NCBI GenBank assembly: GCA_003213235.1
Contig: QCNJ01000005.1
Coordinates: 70,297 to 102,866 of the forward strand
DNA from: Prochlorococcus sp. AG-424-P18
GTDB taxonomy: Bacteria > Cyanobacteriota > Cyanobacteriia > PCC-6307 > Cyanobiaceae
Reading direction: 5' to 3'
DNA length: 32,570 nt
Shown: positions 1 to 8,701 of the stretch, piece by piece
Numbering within the stretch: the first letter of the stretch is position 1
Layout: each line of letters begins with the position of its first letter
Notes under the pieces: generated by a model
Databases searched by the model: none
What the model was told of the DNA's origin: nothing
Seen by the model: the letters and a program-made list of their open reading frames with translations, nothing else
Position numbers and translations under genes: made by a program

Positions 1-782
1 TCCCATTTAGATGCCATTCCATAAAGAATCCCAGCAGCAAATGAATCGCCACATCCATAAGAATCAACCTTTAATTTTTTGTTTTTAAGAGCCTTATATC
101 TTCCTCCTGGGAATATTATGCCTCCCTTCTCTCCCTCGGTTTTAATAGTATATTTTGGTTTTAACGATAATTCAGAAAAAGAAAAAACTTCTCCTGGATC
201 AAGATTACTGCCTATTAATCCATCTAAAAGAACATTTGAATTATTAATTGTATTTAATCCTACCCTTGGTGTCGTACATAGTATTGAAGCTGATCTAGCC
301 ATTTTAAAAATCTCTGAATCAGATGCCGTAATAAAAATTCCGTCCATTTTTTTTAAAATATTCCATTCCAACTTGTCTTTATGAGTTGGAGCTAACCTTT
401 CACCAATAACTGTTATTGCTCTTTCACCTTGAGAGTCAATTAAACTAAATCCTCTTCTAGTTGCTTTATCACGCCAAGCTACATGCATCTTAATTCCCAT
501 ATTTGAGAGAATCTTGAAACACTTATCTCCATATTCATCATTACCTAATGACGTAAAAAAATGAATTTGGTTTAAAGTTAAATCAGAAAGTATTTTCGCG
601 ATAATAGAGCCACCACCAGCTGGATACTCAAGAGATTTTTCAGAATGAGAAATGACGCCTGGTTTTGGTAATTGATCGACCTTTAAGAAATTTATCCACT
701 CAACATGACCAACAACAGCAAAATTTAAATTTCCTTTTTTAAATTTATAGTCTTCAACTTTATTATTCTTTTCAACAACCAT
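1..782 (-). CDS. PfkB-family carbohydrate kinase (3' end cut by window)
   Basis: This is the N-terminal 260 codons of a ribokinase/PfkB-type sugar kinase. The C-terminus lies beyond base 1. Such enzymes transfer the ATP gamma-phosphate to a sugar or nucleoside in the cytoplasm. The sequence shows a glycine-rich sugar-binding patch (AGGGSIIAK, about residues 55-63), a middle GSNLDPGEV segment, and the second PfkB signature DSYGCGDSFAAG (about 240-251). D246 in that signature is the expected catalytic base. The usual GAGD reads GCGD here. The start is ATG at 782, 41 bases from the divergent GTG of the DUF2834 gene. The family is clear but the substrate cannot be told from this fragment. Confidence 0.85.
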   Translation of the reverse strand, partial: MVVEKNNKVEDYKFKKGNLNFAVVGHVEWINFLKVDQLPKPGVISHSEKSLEYPAGGGSIIAKILSDLTLNQIHFFTSLGNDEYGDKCFKILSNMGIKMHVAWRDKATRRGFSLIDSQGERAITVIGERLAPTHKDKLEWNILKKMDGIFITASDSEIFKMARSASILCTTPRVGLNTINNSNVLLDGLIGSNLDPGEVFSFSELSLKPKYTIKTEGEKGGIIFPGGRYKALKNKKLKVDSYGCGDSFAAGILYGMASKW

Positions 783-823
783 AAGCTTTTAAATACTATT
801 ATTAAAAGAAATATTTTTGACAA

Positions 824-1195
824 GTGAATTCATTTAACATTTTAAAAGATAATAAACAGATACTATCTTATCTTTACCTTTTTCTATCAATTTTGGGTGC
901 TGTACTGCCAATGATGGCAAATTTCGAATTTGCTAGGGAATATGGAAACAGCTTTGATATAAATAATTTCATTTCTTTAGCAAATGCAAACCCTGCAGCT
1001 CAGTCAATTTCTAGAGACTTATTAGTAGGTGCAAGCGCTATTTTTATATGGATAGTAAATGAATCAAAAAAACTAAACATGAAGAATATGTGGGTTGTAT
1101 ATATTGGAACTTTTCTTATAGCCTTCGCATTCTCTGCACCTTTTTTCTTATTTCTAAGAGAGAGAAGAATTATTGAATTAGAAAAGATTAATTAA
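824..1195 (+). CDS. DUF2834 small membrane protein
   Basis: The gene encodes a 123-residue integral membrane protein of unknown function. Three hydrophobic segments are visible, at about residues 14-32, 66-82 and 90-112. The conserved features recall the DUF2834 family: an FAREYG stretch after the first helix, an internal RDLLVGAS followed by W and E, and a C-terminal SAPFFLFLRER tail. The start is GTG at 824. An in-frame TGA lies two codons upstream, so no longer form is possible, and the next ATG would remove the first helix. The stop overlaps the stop of the convergent MFS gene by four bases (TTAA). No function is assigned to this family. Confidence 0.75.
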   Translation: MNSFNILKDNKQILSYLYLFLSILGAVLPMMANFEFAREYGNSFDINNFISLANANPAAQSISRDLLVGASAIFIWIVNESKKLNMKNMWVVYIGTFLIAFAFSAPFFLFLRERRIIELEKIN

Positions 1196-2421
1196 AATAA
1201 TCTCTTAAATAGAATTGTAAATGCAATAAAGCAACAACAAGAAATTGAAAGCCAGATTATTGAAGCATAACCAAATAGATCTAATATGCGTCCTGAAATA
1301 AATGGTCCAAAAAAATAACCCATAGCGAAACATTGTGATAGTAGAGCAAGTGCAAAACCTTTTTTATTTGAAGGAGCTATTCTGAATACGACATCTGTTG
1401 ATGTTGGAAGAAATGAAGCAGTCCCTAAACTTACTAATATCAATGAAAAAGAAATTAAATAAAAAGCTGGGATTTTTAGATAACTAGAAATAAATAATAA
1501 AAATGAAGCGAAAGAGAAATTTATTAAACTAAATTTCAAGCCATATAGTCTTCCTTTCTTAGATATCCACGAACCGACAGGCCATTGTAAAAACAACAAT
1601 AAAATTAACTGAATAGAAATTATAAGACTAATAATTTCTTTGCTTAATGCATTGCGATATACTCCACCTTTAACAAGATCTAGAGGCAAAGTTACTTGAA
1701 TCAGAGCTAAAGAGGTAGTTATCAATAAAATAGATAAAATTATTATTGCTGAATTCTTATTCCATTTCGATTGTCCCTGATTAATTGGATCTACTAATTT
1801 TTTTTGGAAATTTTCTAAGTTACTTTTAATAGAAGAACTATTTCTAGATATTAAATATACGATAACTATCATGCAAAATATATCATTTATAAAAATTGAT
1901 TTAAAAAACAAAAAATTTGTCATATAACCCCCTAAGAATACCCCTAGAAATATTCCTAAAGCCTCCGAACTTCTAACAAGGGCATAAGCTTTACGTGTTT
2001 CGATAGGATGACAAAAATAGGGCACCCCAAACTCGGCCGCAGGCCAATATATTCCTGCAGCAGCCCCAACAAGTGATTGTCCAATTATGTACAAAAAAGT
2101 ATCTCTTGAAAAAATGAGGCATAAGCTAGCGGCAATACTTAGTATTGAAGAAGTAATTATCGGAAATTGTATTTTTCCGGTTTTATTAAGATAATTACCT
2201 GTAAAGAGTCTTGTTACGGTTCCAATTATTGCTGAAATGGTAAATCCCAGGCCAATATCTGTCGCCGATAATCCTAAGTTATTAAAAATAAGTGATGTTA
2301 AATAAATTACACCTCCTGCTCCAAATGCGGCGAAAAATCTTATCTTGGTTATTAACCTCAAATGATAAGGAAATTGAATCCACCATTTTTTGCTAATTTG
2401 TAAACTATTTGGACTAATCAC
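1192..2421 (-). CDS. Major facilitator superfamily (MFS) transporter
   Basis: The 409-residue protein is hydrophobic throughout and fits the 12-helix MFS fold. The first half has GLGFTISAIIGTVTRLFTG and an acidic/basic loop near the usual MFS motif between helices 2 and 3. It also has the glycine-rich GQSLVGAAAGIYWPAAEFG segment, which resembles a helix 4-5 region. A hydrophilic central loop of about 30 residues (SSSIKSNLENFQKK) separates the halves. The substrate is unknown; it could export a drug or metabolite. The start is GTG at 2421, two bases from the GTG of the divergent hydrolase gene. An in-frame TAA lies shortly upstream, so the only later option is a TTG around codon 21. The stop overlaps the DUF2834 gene by four bases. 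Confidence 0.88.
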   Translation of the reverse strand: MISPNSLQISKKWWIQFPYHLRLITKIRFFAAFGAGGVIYLTSLIFNNLGLSATDIGLGFTISAIIGTVTRLFTGNYLNKTGKIQFPIITSSILSIAASLCLIFSRDTFLYIIGQSLVGAAAGIYWPAAEFGVPYFCHPIETRKAYALVRSSEALGIFLGVFLGGYMTNFLFFKSIFINDIFCMIVIVYLISRNSSSIKSNLENFQKKLVDPINQGQSKWNKNSAIIILSILLITTSLALIQVTLPLDLVKGGVYRNALSKEIISLIISIQLILLLFLQWPVGSWISKKGRLYGLKFSLINFSFASFLLFISSYLKIPAFYLISFSLILVSLGTASFLPTSTDVVFRIAPSNKKGFALALLSQCFAMGYFFGPFISGRILDLFGYASIIWLSISCCCFIAFTILFKRLF

Positions 2422-2423
2422 TA

Positions 2424-3974
2424 GTGAAATACATTTTTATAATATTTTTTAGTTTTTGTGGTTTATTTTTTAATAATGGTTTAAAGGCTGCTGAAAAGAT
2501 AAATATTAAGTTTGAAGATATGGAAATCCCTCTTACTATAGAACAATTATCAAAATTAGAAAAATACAAAGATGATTCAACAGAATTAATAGATTGGTTA
2601 AAAAAAAATGGATTTATAAGAGTTTTTGAATTATCAAAATTTTTAGAATTTCCAGTTTTCAAAGAAGAGGGCTTAAATAGAGAAATATTAAGAAGTTGGA
2701 TAGGACGTAAAATTCTTACAGAAATAAGCAAAAGCATTAAAGTTCCAAATGACAATAATGGAACAGAAATATATAACACTATAGAAAATTTATTAGATCA
2801 AAAAAAAGAAGTTTCAACTTTAGACATCATAAAGGCATTACCATCAGAAGAAATTTCACTAGATATTGATAATCTAATTTTAATAATTTCATCTTGGAAA
2901 AATGAATTATCAATGCAACAAGAATTGTTGTCCAAATTAAATCAACTTGAAAGAACCAAACAAAATGCCTTTAAAAATACTGAAAAAAAATCAACTAAAG
3001 ATCTAATAAAAATTGAAAAAAAAATTTATGCTCCTCACCGAGTGAAACCTTTTGAAATTGAAATATGGAAAAGCAATAAAACAAATTTTGATAAAGAATT
3101 GATAATATTTATGCCAGGACTTGGAGGCGAAATTAATAATTTTAAATGGATAGGTAACGAATTGGCTAGAAGAGGCTGGCCAATATTATTCATAGATCAT
3201 AGAGGGAGTAATTTAGAATCATTCATAGAAGTACTCGATGGTAAGGAAACAATACCAGGAAGTGCAGACTTTTTTTTATATAGAATTAAAGATTTAGATG
3301 CTGTATTAAAAGCTCATGAAAATGGAGAATTTGGTCTACTTAATGATTCTTATATTTTAATGGGGCATTCACTTGGTGCTTTAATTGCACTTTTATATGA
3401 AGGCAATAAACCTACTGATCAACTAGAGAACAAATGTGATTCGGCATTAAAAGACTTTGCGGTAACAAATTTATCTAAATTACTTCAATGTCAGTTGAAC
3501 GAAATACCCTTCCCTAAAAAAAATAACCTTAATAAAGCCAGTGCGATTATAGGTTTTAATTCATTTGGCAGTTTAATATGGCCAAAAGAAAATAGTACAG
3601 GCATTAAAACACCAACTCTTCTAATAGGTGGTACTTATGACCTTATTACACCATTAATTAATGAGCAATTTAGAGTTTTTTCTGCTTTAAATAATCCATC
3701 AAATAGATTTCTTATTATTGAAGGGGCAAGTCATTTCTCTCCAATAAGAATTAATAAAAACTTTGAAGATAATAATGACCTATTCAAAATAAGTGCAACT
3801 TTTATTGGTTCTGAGCCAATATTAGTACAAGATTTATCTACGAAATTTATAGTTGAATTTTTAAAAAATATTAAAGATAAAAAGATCCCTACAGTAGTTA
3901 AAAATCAAAGGGATTTGGGACTTGATTTCCATTTTTTAGATCTTCAAACAATAAAAGAGATTTCCGAAAATTAG
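2424..3974 (+). CDS. Secreted alpha/beta hydrolase with N-terminal DUF1400-like domain
   Basis: The 516-residue protein starts with a short basic N-terminus and a hydrophobic stretch (residues 4-20) followed by KAAEK, a plausible Sec signal peptide. Residues about 25-165 form an alpha-helical region like DUF1400, found mainly in cyanobacteria before hydrolase domains. The C-terminal part is an alpha/beta hydrolase: an oxyanion-loop PGLGG (231-235), the nucleophile elbow GHSLGA with S316, an acid at D406 (GGTYDLITP), and H437 (GASHFSP). The substrate is unknown; an ester or dienelactone-like compound is a family-based guess. The start is GTG at 2424, kept because it begins the signal peptide. 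No clear Shine-Dalgarno is visible. The stop overlaps the convergent permease gene by four bases. Confidence 0.85.
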   Translation: MKYIFIIFFSFCGLFFNNGLKAAEKINIKFEDMEIPLTIEQLSKLEKYKDDSTELIDWLKKNGFIRVFELSKFLEFPVFKEEGLNREILRSWIGRKILTEISKSIKVPNDNNGTEIYNTIENLLDQKKEVSTLDIIKALPSEEISLDIDNLILIISSWKNELSMQQELLSKLNQLERTKQNAFKNTEKKSTKDLIKIEKKIYAPHRVKPFEIEIWKSNKTNFDKELIIFMPGLGGEINNFKWIGNELARRGWPILFIDHRGSNLESFIEVLDGKETIPGSADFFLYRIKDLDAVLKAHENGEFGLLNDSYILMGHSLGALIALLYEGNKPTDQLENKCDSALKDFAVTNLSKLLQCQLNEIPFPKKNNLNKASAIIGFNSFGSLIWPKENSTGIKTPTLLIGGTYDLITPLINEQFRVFSALNNPSNRFLIIEGASHFSPIRINKNFEDNNDLFKISATFIGSEPILVQDLSTKFIVEFLKNIKDKKIPTVVKNQRDLGLDFHFLDLQTIKEISEN

Positions 3975-4993
3975 TATTCTATTCGTGGATCTAAATATGC
4001 GATTAAAATATCCACGAAGAGATTTAAAGAAACTATTAGCATAGAGGTAAAAATCACAATTCCTTGAACCAAGGTATAGTCTCTTTGAGAAATGGCTTCA
4101 TGTAATCTTAAAGCTATACCTGGCCATGAAAAAGTAACCTCGAACAATAAAGCACCTCCTGCTAATGAGGCCATAGTCAAGCCTGAAATAGTGACAATTG
4201 GCAATAGAGCATTAGGCAATGCATGGTTTAAAAATATTTTTTTCCTTGATATTCCTCGACATATAGCTGCATTTACATAATCACTTTTTAATGTCTTATC
4301 CAAATTTACTCTTAATGAGCGGCTAAATATACCACTTAATAAAAAGCCAAGAGTAATCGAAGGCAGTGCGAGATGATAAAGACTATCTTTCAAAGCAATA
4401 ATATTATTTGAAAGAATACTATCCAAAACCAGAAAACCTGTAATTTGTGGTTGTTGCTGAAATATTGGAAATCTACCTCCAATTGGGGAAATATTAAAGA
4501 ATACAGAAAATAATAATTGCGCTAACATTGCACCCCAAAAAGGAGGGATCGCATATGTAGCAATTCCTAATATTCTCGCAATATAATCAGTTTTTTTACC
4601 TTTATTTCTTAAGCCAATTAATCCCAATGGGAAACCTATTAGTGTGGCACTTAATATTGAAAAGAATCCAAGCTCAAGGCTTGCAGGCAATGACTTAATA
4701 ATAATATTGAGGACCGGCTCTTGGGTACTAAGAGATTGGCCAAAATCTAAGTGTAAAATATTTTTAATATACGAAAAATATTGACTTATTAAAGGTTCAT
4801 TTAACCCCAATTTATTTCTTAGAAATTCCCTTGAAAACTCATTTGCTCCAGATCCAAGTATGGCATCGACAGGATCGCCGGGTGCAACTCTCAATAAAAT
4901 AAATACTAATGAAGAAATTATCCATAGCATTATCGGTATTAATGAAATTTTTAATAAGGAATAATTTAGTAATTTATTTAAATTTCTACTCAT
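3971..4993 (-). CDS. ABC transporter permease, DppB/OppB type
   Basis: This is an inner-membrane permease of the dipeptide/oligopeptide/nickel importer family. It has a first helix near the N-terminus, then a periplasmic region containing VAPGDPVDAILG. The cytoplasmic EAA loop, NAAICRGISRKKIFLNHALP, is where the ATPase would dock. The C-terminus ends in DILIAYLDPRIEY, typical of DppB. An ATG at 4993 is preferred; a TTG directly before it (4996) would add one residue. The ATG overlaps the last eight bases of the solute-binding gene, so translation is probably coupled. The gene ends in a four-base overlap with the convergent hydrolase, so no second permease or ATPase follows here. The substrate is not identifiable. 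Confidence 0.9.
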   Translation of the reverse strand: MSRNLNKLLNYSLLKISLIPIMLWIISSLVFILLRVAPGDPVDAILGSGANEFSREFLRNKLGLNEPLISQYFSYIKNILHLDFGQSLSTQEPVLNIIIKSLPASLELGFFSILSATLIGFPLGLIGLRNKGKKTDYIARILGIATYAIPPFWGAMLAQLLFSVFFNISPIGGRFPIFQQQPQITGFLVLDSILSNNIIALKDSLYHLALPSITLGFLLSGIFSRSLRVNLDKTLKSDYVNAAICRGISRKKIFLNHALPNALLPIVTISGLTMASLAGGALLFEVTFSWPGIALRLHEAISQRDYTLVQGIVIFTSMLIVSLNLFVDILIAYLDPRIEY

Positions 4994-6557
4994 CAATTAA
5001 CTCTAGATCACTCAATGAAATTATTCCTGCACCATTAAAAATAGGTTTTGATATTTTATTTTGAGACCATGCTTTTTGAGAGGATATCCAAATAGGAATA
5101 TAAGGGATTGAATTTGCTGCTATTTTTTCAATTTCAACAAGTTTTTCTAATCTTTTTATTCCACTTATTTTTTCACTCTCAAGAAATAAACTTTCCACTT
5201 TATTTGATCCCCAAAAACTACCGCTGTAAACTGATTCTCCTTTTTTACATATGCCATCAACTATTTCATTGCAACTTAAAAGAGGGGTGAGATATGCTTC
5301 TGGATCTGAATAAGCTCCAGTCCAATCGAGAATAACTGCTGTATAAATTCCTAAACTTAGATTCTTATAAACTGTTGTAGATTCAACCCCATTAAGTTCA
5401 ATGTCAATACAATCTTTCAAAGAACTTTTAATTTCCTCTTGCCATGTCAAAGCAATAAGTTTGTCAGCTGGTACATTCGATCTATAAGTAAGGGGTATTT
5501 TTAGAATATTTCCATTGCAATAATTTTCTTTTTGCAATAACCTTCTCGCTTCTAAATAATTATATTTAGGCCAAAGTTCTTGATTATCTTTTTTTAATAT
5601 CGGAGGAATAATTGATCTAGATGGCTTCCTTAATCCGTAACTTACTTTCTCACTAATCAATTTTCTATTAAGACTTTTTGCCAAAGCCATTCTTAAATTA
5701 AGATTATTTAAGGGATAAGAACTAGTTTTAAGGCTTATAAAACTTAATTCAGTAAAAGGGCTACTACCTTCATTAAACTGTTTATTTCTACTTAAATTAT
5801 TTAAACTTTTTCTCTGACTATCATCAATTGAATTTGATAAAAGCACGTCAATTTGTTTACTTTTTAAAGCACCAAAAAGAGAAGATGAATTTGAATATCC
5901 CACAAAATTAACACCCTTATTTAAGGGCTTTTCACCCCAATAATTTAAATATGGATCAATTGATTGAACTTCATTAGAAAAACTGGTAAGCACATACTTG
6001 CCAGTACCAACGAATTTTTCATTTAGAAACTTATCAGAATATTGTTTGTAAAAGGTAGGAGATATTGGAGTTAAATTTACTGATGTGAGTAAACCATTTA
6101 AAGAACTTGATGGTTTATTCAAATTTATTATGACTGAATAATCACTTGGCGTTTCTATTGATTTAATCTTATTTCCTAAAATATAATTCATTGTTCCAAT
6201 TCTTTTGAATCTATCAAAAGTAAACTTCATAGCATTTGAGTTAAATGGAGTTCCATCGTGAAAAAAAACATTTTCTCTTAAATTGATAGTTATTTGAAGT
6301 CTATTCTTTGAAATAATTGGCATCCCAGAGGCCAATTCAGGGATTAATTCACCGTCAGAATTTAATTCAAATAATGTATCTCCTAGTGAACTAATTAACT
6401 GAATTGCTTTAAGAGTATTTGCTCTAGCTGGATCTAAAGATTCAATTTTTCCAGAACTAGCTACTATAATTTTTTTAGATATTCTTTTTGAGCCGCAAGA
6501 ATTCTGCAAAAAGGAAATTAAAATAATAAATATTGATAAAACAACTTTTTTTTTCAT
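4986..6557 (-). CDS. ABC transporter solute-binding lipoprotein, family 5
   Basis: The 523-residue protein belongs to the OppA/DppA/NikA solute-binding family. It begins with a lysine-rich N-region, a hydrophobic core (residues 5-16) and a cysteine at position 21 (FLQNSC). This suggests a lipoprotein signal, although Q at the -3 position makes the lipobox imperfect. Family landmarks are SLDPARANT, LGDTLFELN, LRENVFFHDGTPFN and the C-terminal IPYIPIWIS. It would capture a peptide, metal complex or similar ligand in the periplasm and hand it to the DppB permease encoded directly downstream. Its ATG overlaps the stop of the preceding small gene as ATGA, so the three genes form one translationally coupled unit. 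Confidence 0.9.
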   Translation of the reverse strand: MKKKVVLSIFIILISFLQNSCGSKRISKKIIVASSGKIESLDPARANTLKAIQLISSLGDTLFELNSDGELIPELASGMPIISKNRLQITINLRENVFFHDGTPFNSNAMKFTFDRFKRIGTMNYILGNKIKSIETPSDYSVIINLNKPSSSLNGLLTSVNLTPISPTFYKQYSDKFLNEKFVGTGKYVLTSFSNEVQSIDPYLNYWGEKPLNKGVNFVGYSNSSSLFGALKSKQIDVLLSNSIDDSQRKSLNNLSRNKQFNEGSSPFTELSFISLKTSSYPLNNLNLRMALAKSLNRKLISEKVSYGLRKPSRSIIPPILKKDNQELWPKYNYLEARRLLQKENYCNGNILKIPLTYRSNVPADKLIALTWQEEIKSSLKDCIDIELNGVESTTVYKNLSLGIYTAVILDWTGAYSDPEAYLTPLLSCNEIVDGICKKGESVYSGSFWGSNKVESLFLESEKISGIKRLEKLVEIEKIAANSIPYIPIWISSQKAWSQNKISKPIFNGAGIISLSDLELIDE

Positions 6558-6847
6558 ATTTTATAATAACTTAGTTTTTCTGAAGTATTATTTGAGCAGA
6601 AAATTTGTAAGGTTATTTGACTAATTTCTAAAGCAAATGTTTTTTTAGAATCACAAGCAAAAGGCCACTCTCTCACCCAACAAATTTCCTTACCTCTATT
6701 TAAACCAATTACTTGAAAAGTCTTATTGCTATTTTTAATTTTTACACAAGCACCTTTATAAAGGTTTTCAGAAAAAATTAAATTATTATTTTCATTATTA
6801 TTATCTAATAGTTTTGAATGAATCATTAAGGTGCTAAAACCAAACAC
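6554..6847 (-). CDS. Small hypothetical protein upstream of solute-binding protein
   Basis: I do not recognise this 97-residue protein. It is soluble-looking, with a low-complexity Asn/Glu stretch (DNNNENNN, about residues 15-22). A compact region follows with GACVKIKNSNKTFQVIGLNR and GKEICWVREWPFAC, which reads like a small beta-barrel fold. Three cysteines fall at about 34, 56 and 65, and a fourth is near the end. GTG at 6847 is chosen because an AGAAAG sits just upstream; ATG at 6826 is the alternative and gives 90 residues. The stop overlaps the start of the solute-binding gene as ATGA, so it is co-translated with that transporter. It follows hom at 49 bases. Confidence 0.65.
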   Translation of the reverse strand: MFGFSTLMIHSKLLDNNNENNNLIFSENLYKGACVKIKNSNKTFQVIGLNRGKEICWVREWPFACDSKKTFALEISQITLQIFCSNNTSEKLSYYKI

Positions 6848-6896
6848 TTACTTTCTTCGGTTTACCAAGCTATAAAGAAATTTGCAAACTATTTTT

Positions 6897-8198
6897 TTAA
6901 ATACAACTTAATTGACTTGCAATAATTTTGACTTCATTTAGCGAATTTATTTCATCTTTCGATCTCTCAAAATCTCCATTATTCACCTCATGAGTAATAA
7001 CGACAATTTCAGCTTTGTCCTCACTAGCATCAAGTTGAACAATTGATTCGATTGATACATTATTCTTTCCAAAAATATCTCCAATCTTTCCTATGACACC
7101 TGGACTATCAATACAAATAATTCTAAGGTAATTTTTTTTATTTATTTGTGAAGAACTTATTATATGGCAGTTTCTCCAGAAATCAAAAGATAATAATGGA
7201 TCGATTGAATTATTATTTTTTACTGAGGCGGCATGCAGATTTAATATATCTGATACTACTGATGCTGCAGTTGGGCCACTCCCTGCACCTGGACCATATA
7301 ACATTATTTCTCCAAGAGGATCAGCCTCAATCAATAAGGCATTATTAACTCCCTTAACTGTTGACAAAGGATGAGATTTTGGAATCAAAGAAGGTCCTAC
7401 CCAAATATTTAAAGCGAGTGAATCATTACTATTAATTTGTCCCCTTTCGGAGAGTGCTAAAAGTTTTATTTCAAACCCTAATTTATTGGCATATTCGATG
7501 TCCTTTAGATTAATTTTACTAATGCCCTCAGAATGAATATCCTCTCTTTTAATTTTCCCTCCAAATGCAAGTTCACTAAGAATTGAAATCTTATCAGCAG
7601 CATCATGGCCCTCAACATCTGCAGTTGGATCAAATTCTGCATACCCAAGGCTTTGGGCCAACTTTAAGGTATCCTTGTAATCAGCTTTTTCATTTGTCAT
7701 CTTTGAAAGAATAAAATTTGTTGTGCCATTAATTATCCCAACCATTTTTTTTATGCTGTTACTTTTTAATGATCTTTTTAAGGGTTCAATTATAGGAATC
7801 CCCCCGCAAACTGCCGCCTCTGACAATATATAAACTCTTTCTTTAGATGCAGTTTTATATATTTCTTCTCCATATCTTGCAATGACTGCTTTATTTGCTG
7901 TAACAACTGATTTACCTAATTTTAATGATTGCAGAATAATATCTTTCGCTAGATCAACTCCACCCATTACTTCAACAATTACATCTATAGAAGGGTCATT
8001 AATTAATTTAAATGGATCATCAGTTAATAAATTATTATCTAGCTCAATATCCCTTTTTTTATTAAGATCTTTAACTGCTATTTTTACAATTTCTATTTCT
8101 TTTAGAATTGGATGTGAATCAATTTCAGAACTTAATATTTTATAAATCCCCGAACCTACAGTTCCAAAACCTACAATCCCAATTTTGCATTTTCTCAT
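6897..8198 (-). CDS. hom: Homoserine dehydrogenase
   Basis: The enzyme reduces aspartate semialdehyde to homoserine with NAD(P)H, the branch leading to threonine and methionine. The 433-residue protein has an N-terminal Rossmann motif GFGTVGSG (10-17), the EVMGG and TANKAV segments, and the conserved NGTTNFILSKM. The catalytic block GYAEFDPTADVEGHDAADK also matches the family. The last roughly 80 residues form an ACT domain (IDSPGVIGKIGDIFGKNNVSI), where threonine feedback is usual in the family. The length is normal for the single-function bacterial enzyme. The start is ATG at 8198, 44 bases after sufE. It lies within a minus-strand run from chlI to the ABC permease. Confidence 0.96.
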   Translation of the reverse strand: MRKCKIGIVGFGTVGSGIYKILSSEIDSHPILKEIEIVKIAVKDLNKKRDIELDNNLLTDDPFKLINDPSIDVIVEVMGGVDLAKDIILQSLKLGKSVVTANKAVIARYGEEIYKTASKERVYILSEAAVCGGIPIIEPLKRSLKSNSIKKMVGIINGTTNFILSKMTNEKADYKDTLKLAQSLGYAEFDPTADVEGHDAADKISILSELAFGGKIKREDIHSEGISKINLKDIEYANKLGFEIKLLALSERGQINSNDSLALNIWVGPSLIPKSHPLSTVKGVNNALLIEADPLGEIMLYGPGAGSGPTAASVVSDILNLHAASVKNNNSIDPLLSFDFWRNCHIISSSQINKKNYLRIICIDSPGVIGKIGDIFGKNNVSIESIVQLDASEDKAEIVVITHEVNNGDFERSKDEINSLNEVKIIASQLSCI

Positions 8199-8242
8199 TT
8201 TTTATTTCTTTTAACTTTGAGTTTAATTTTATATTATTAGGC

Positions 8243-8662
8243 CTACAAAAATTCATTCGCTTGAGACTGCATTTTCAATAAAATATTTAAAAAGCCATTT
8301 GATCGTGAAGGGGTTAAGCTTGATTTCAAACCAGTATCTTCTATAAATTTCTTATCTATTTCAACAACTTCATTTGGTGTTAATTCATTTAACCCAGTTA
8401 TTAAAAATGCTAATAAACCCTTGGTTATTAGGGCATCAGAATATCCTTCCCAAAATAATTTACCGCCTTTAATATTAGCCTTAACAAAAACTTCTGAAAC
8501 GCATCCCTTAACTTTATTTTCTTCAATAAGGATTTCATTATCTGGTTCTTTCAATTTTTTCCCTAACCATAAAATGTATTCATATTTTCTTTTTGGATCT
8601 TCTGATTTCTTTAATTTTTCTACTAATTTTGATAAATTATTGTATTTTTCCTGATTTCCCAT
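8243..8662 (-). CDS. sufE: SufE cysteine-desulfurase sulfur acceptor
   Basis: SufE takes persulfide sulfur from a SufS-type cysteine desulfurase and passes it to the SufBCD iron-sulfur scaffold. The 139-residue protein has the family length. The acceptor cysteine is C54 in VKGCVSEVFV, flanked by the typical IEENKVKGC approach. The GGKLFWEGYSDALITKGLLA segment also fits. The C-terminal SLTPSRSNGFLNILLKM is the usual end of SufE. The start is ATG at 8662. The other suf genes are not in the window, so its partners are encoded elsewhere. Neighbours are hom downstream and the formyl-THF cyclo-ligase 39 bases upstream. Confidence 0.93.
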   Translation of the reverse strand: MGNQEKYNNLSKLVEKLKKSEDPKRKYEYILWLGKKLKEPDNEILIEENKVKGCVSEVFVKANIKGGKLFWEGYSDALITKGLLAFLITGLNELTPNEVVEIDKKFIEDTGLKSSLTPSRSNGFLNILLKMQSQANEFL

Positions 8663-8701
8663 TTTTTAAAACTATAAATTAATCGCTTTATTAATCTTCT
8701 A

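Noticed and set aside
2414..2779. Minus-strand open frame of 121 codons opposite the start of the hydrolase gene
   Set aside because: It lies fully antisense to a better-supported gene with a signal peptide, has no family features, and ends right at the divergent start site.
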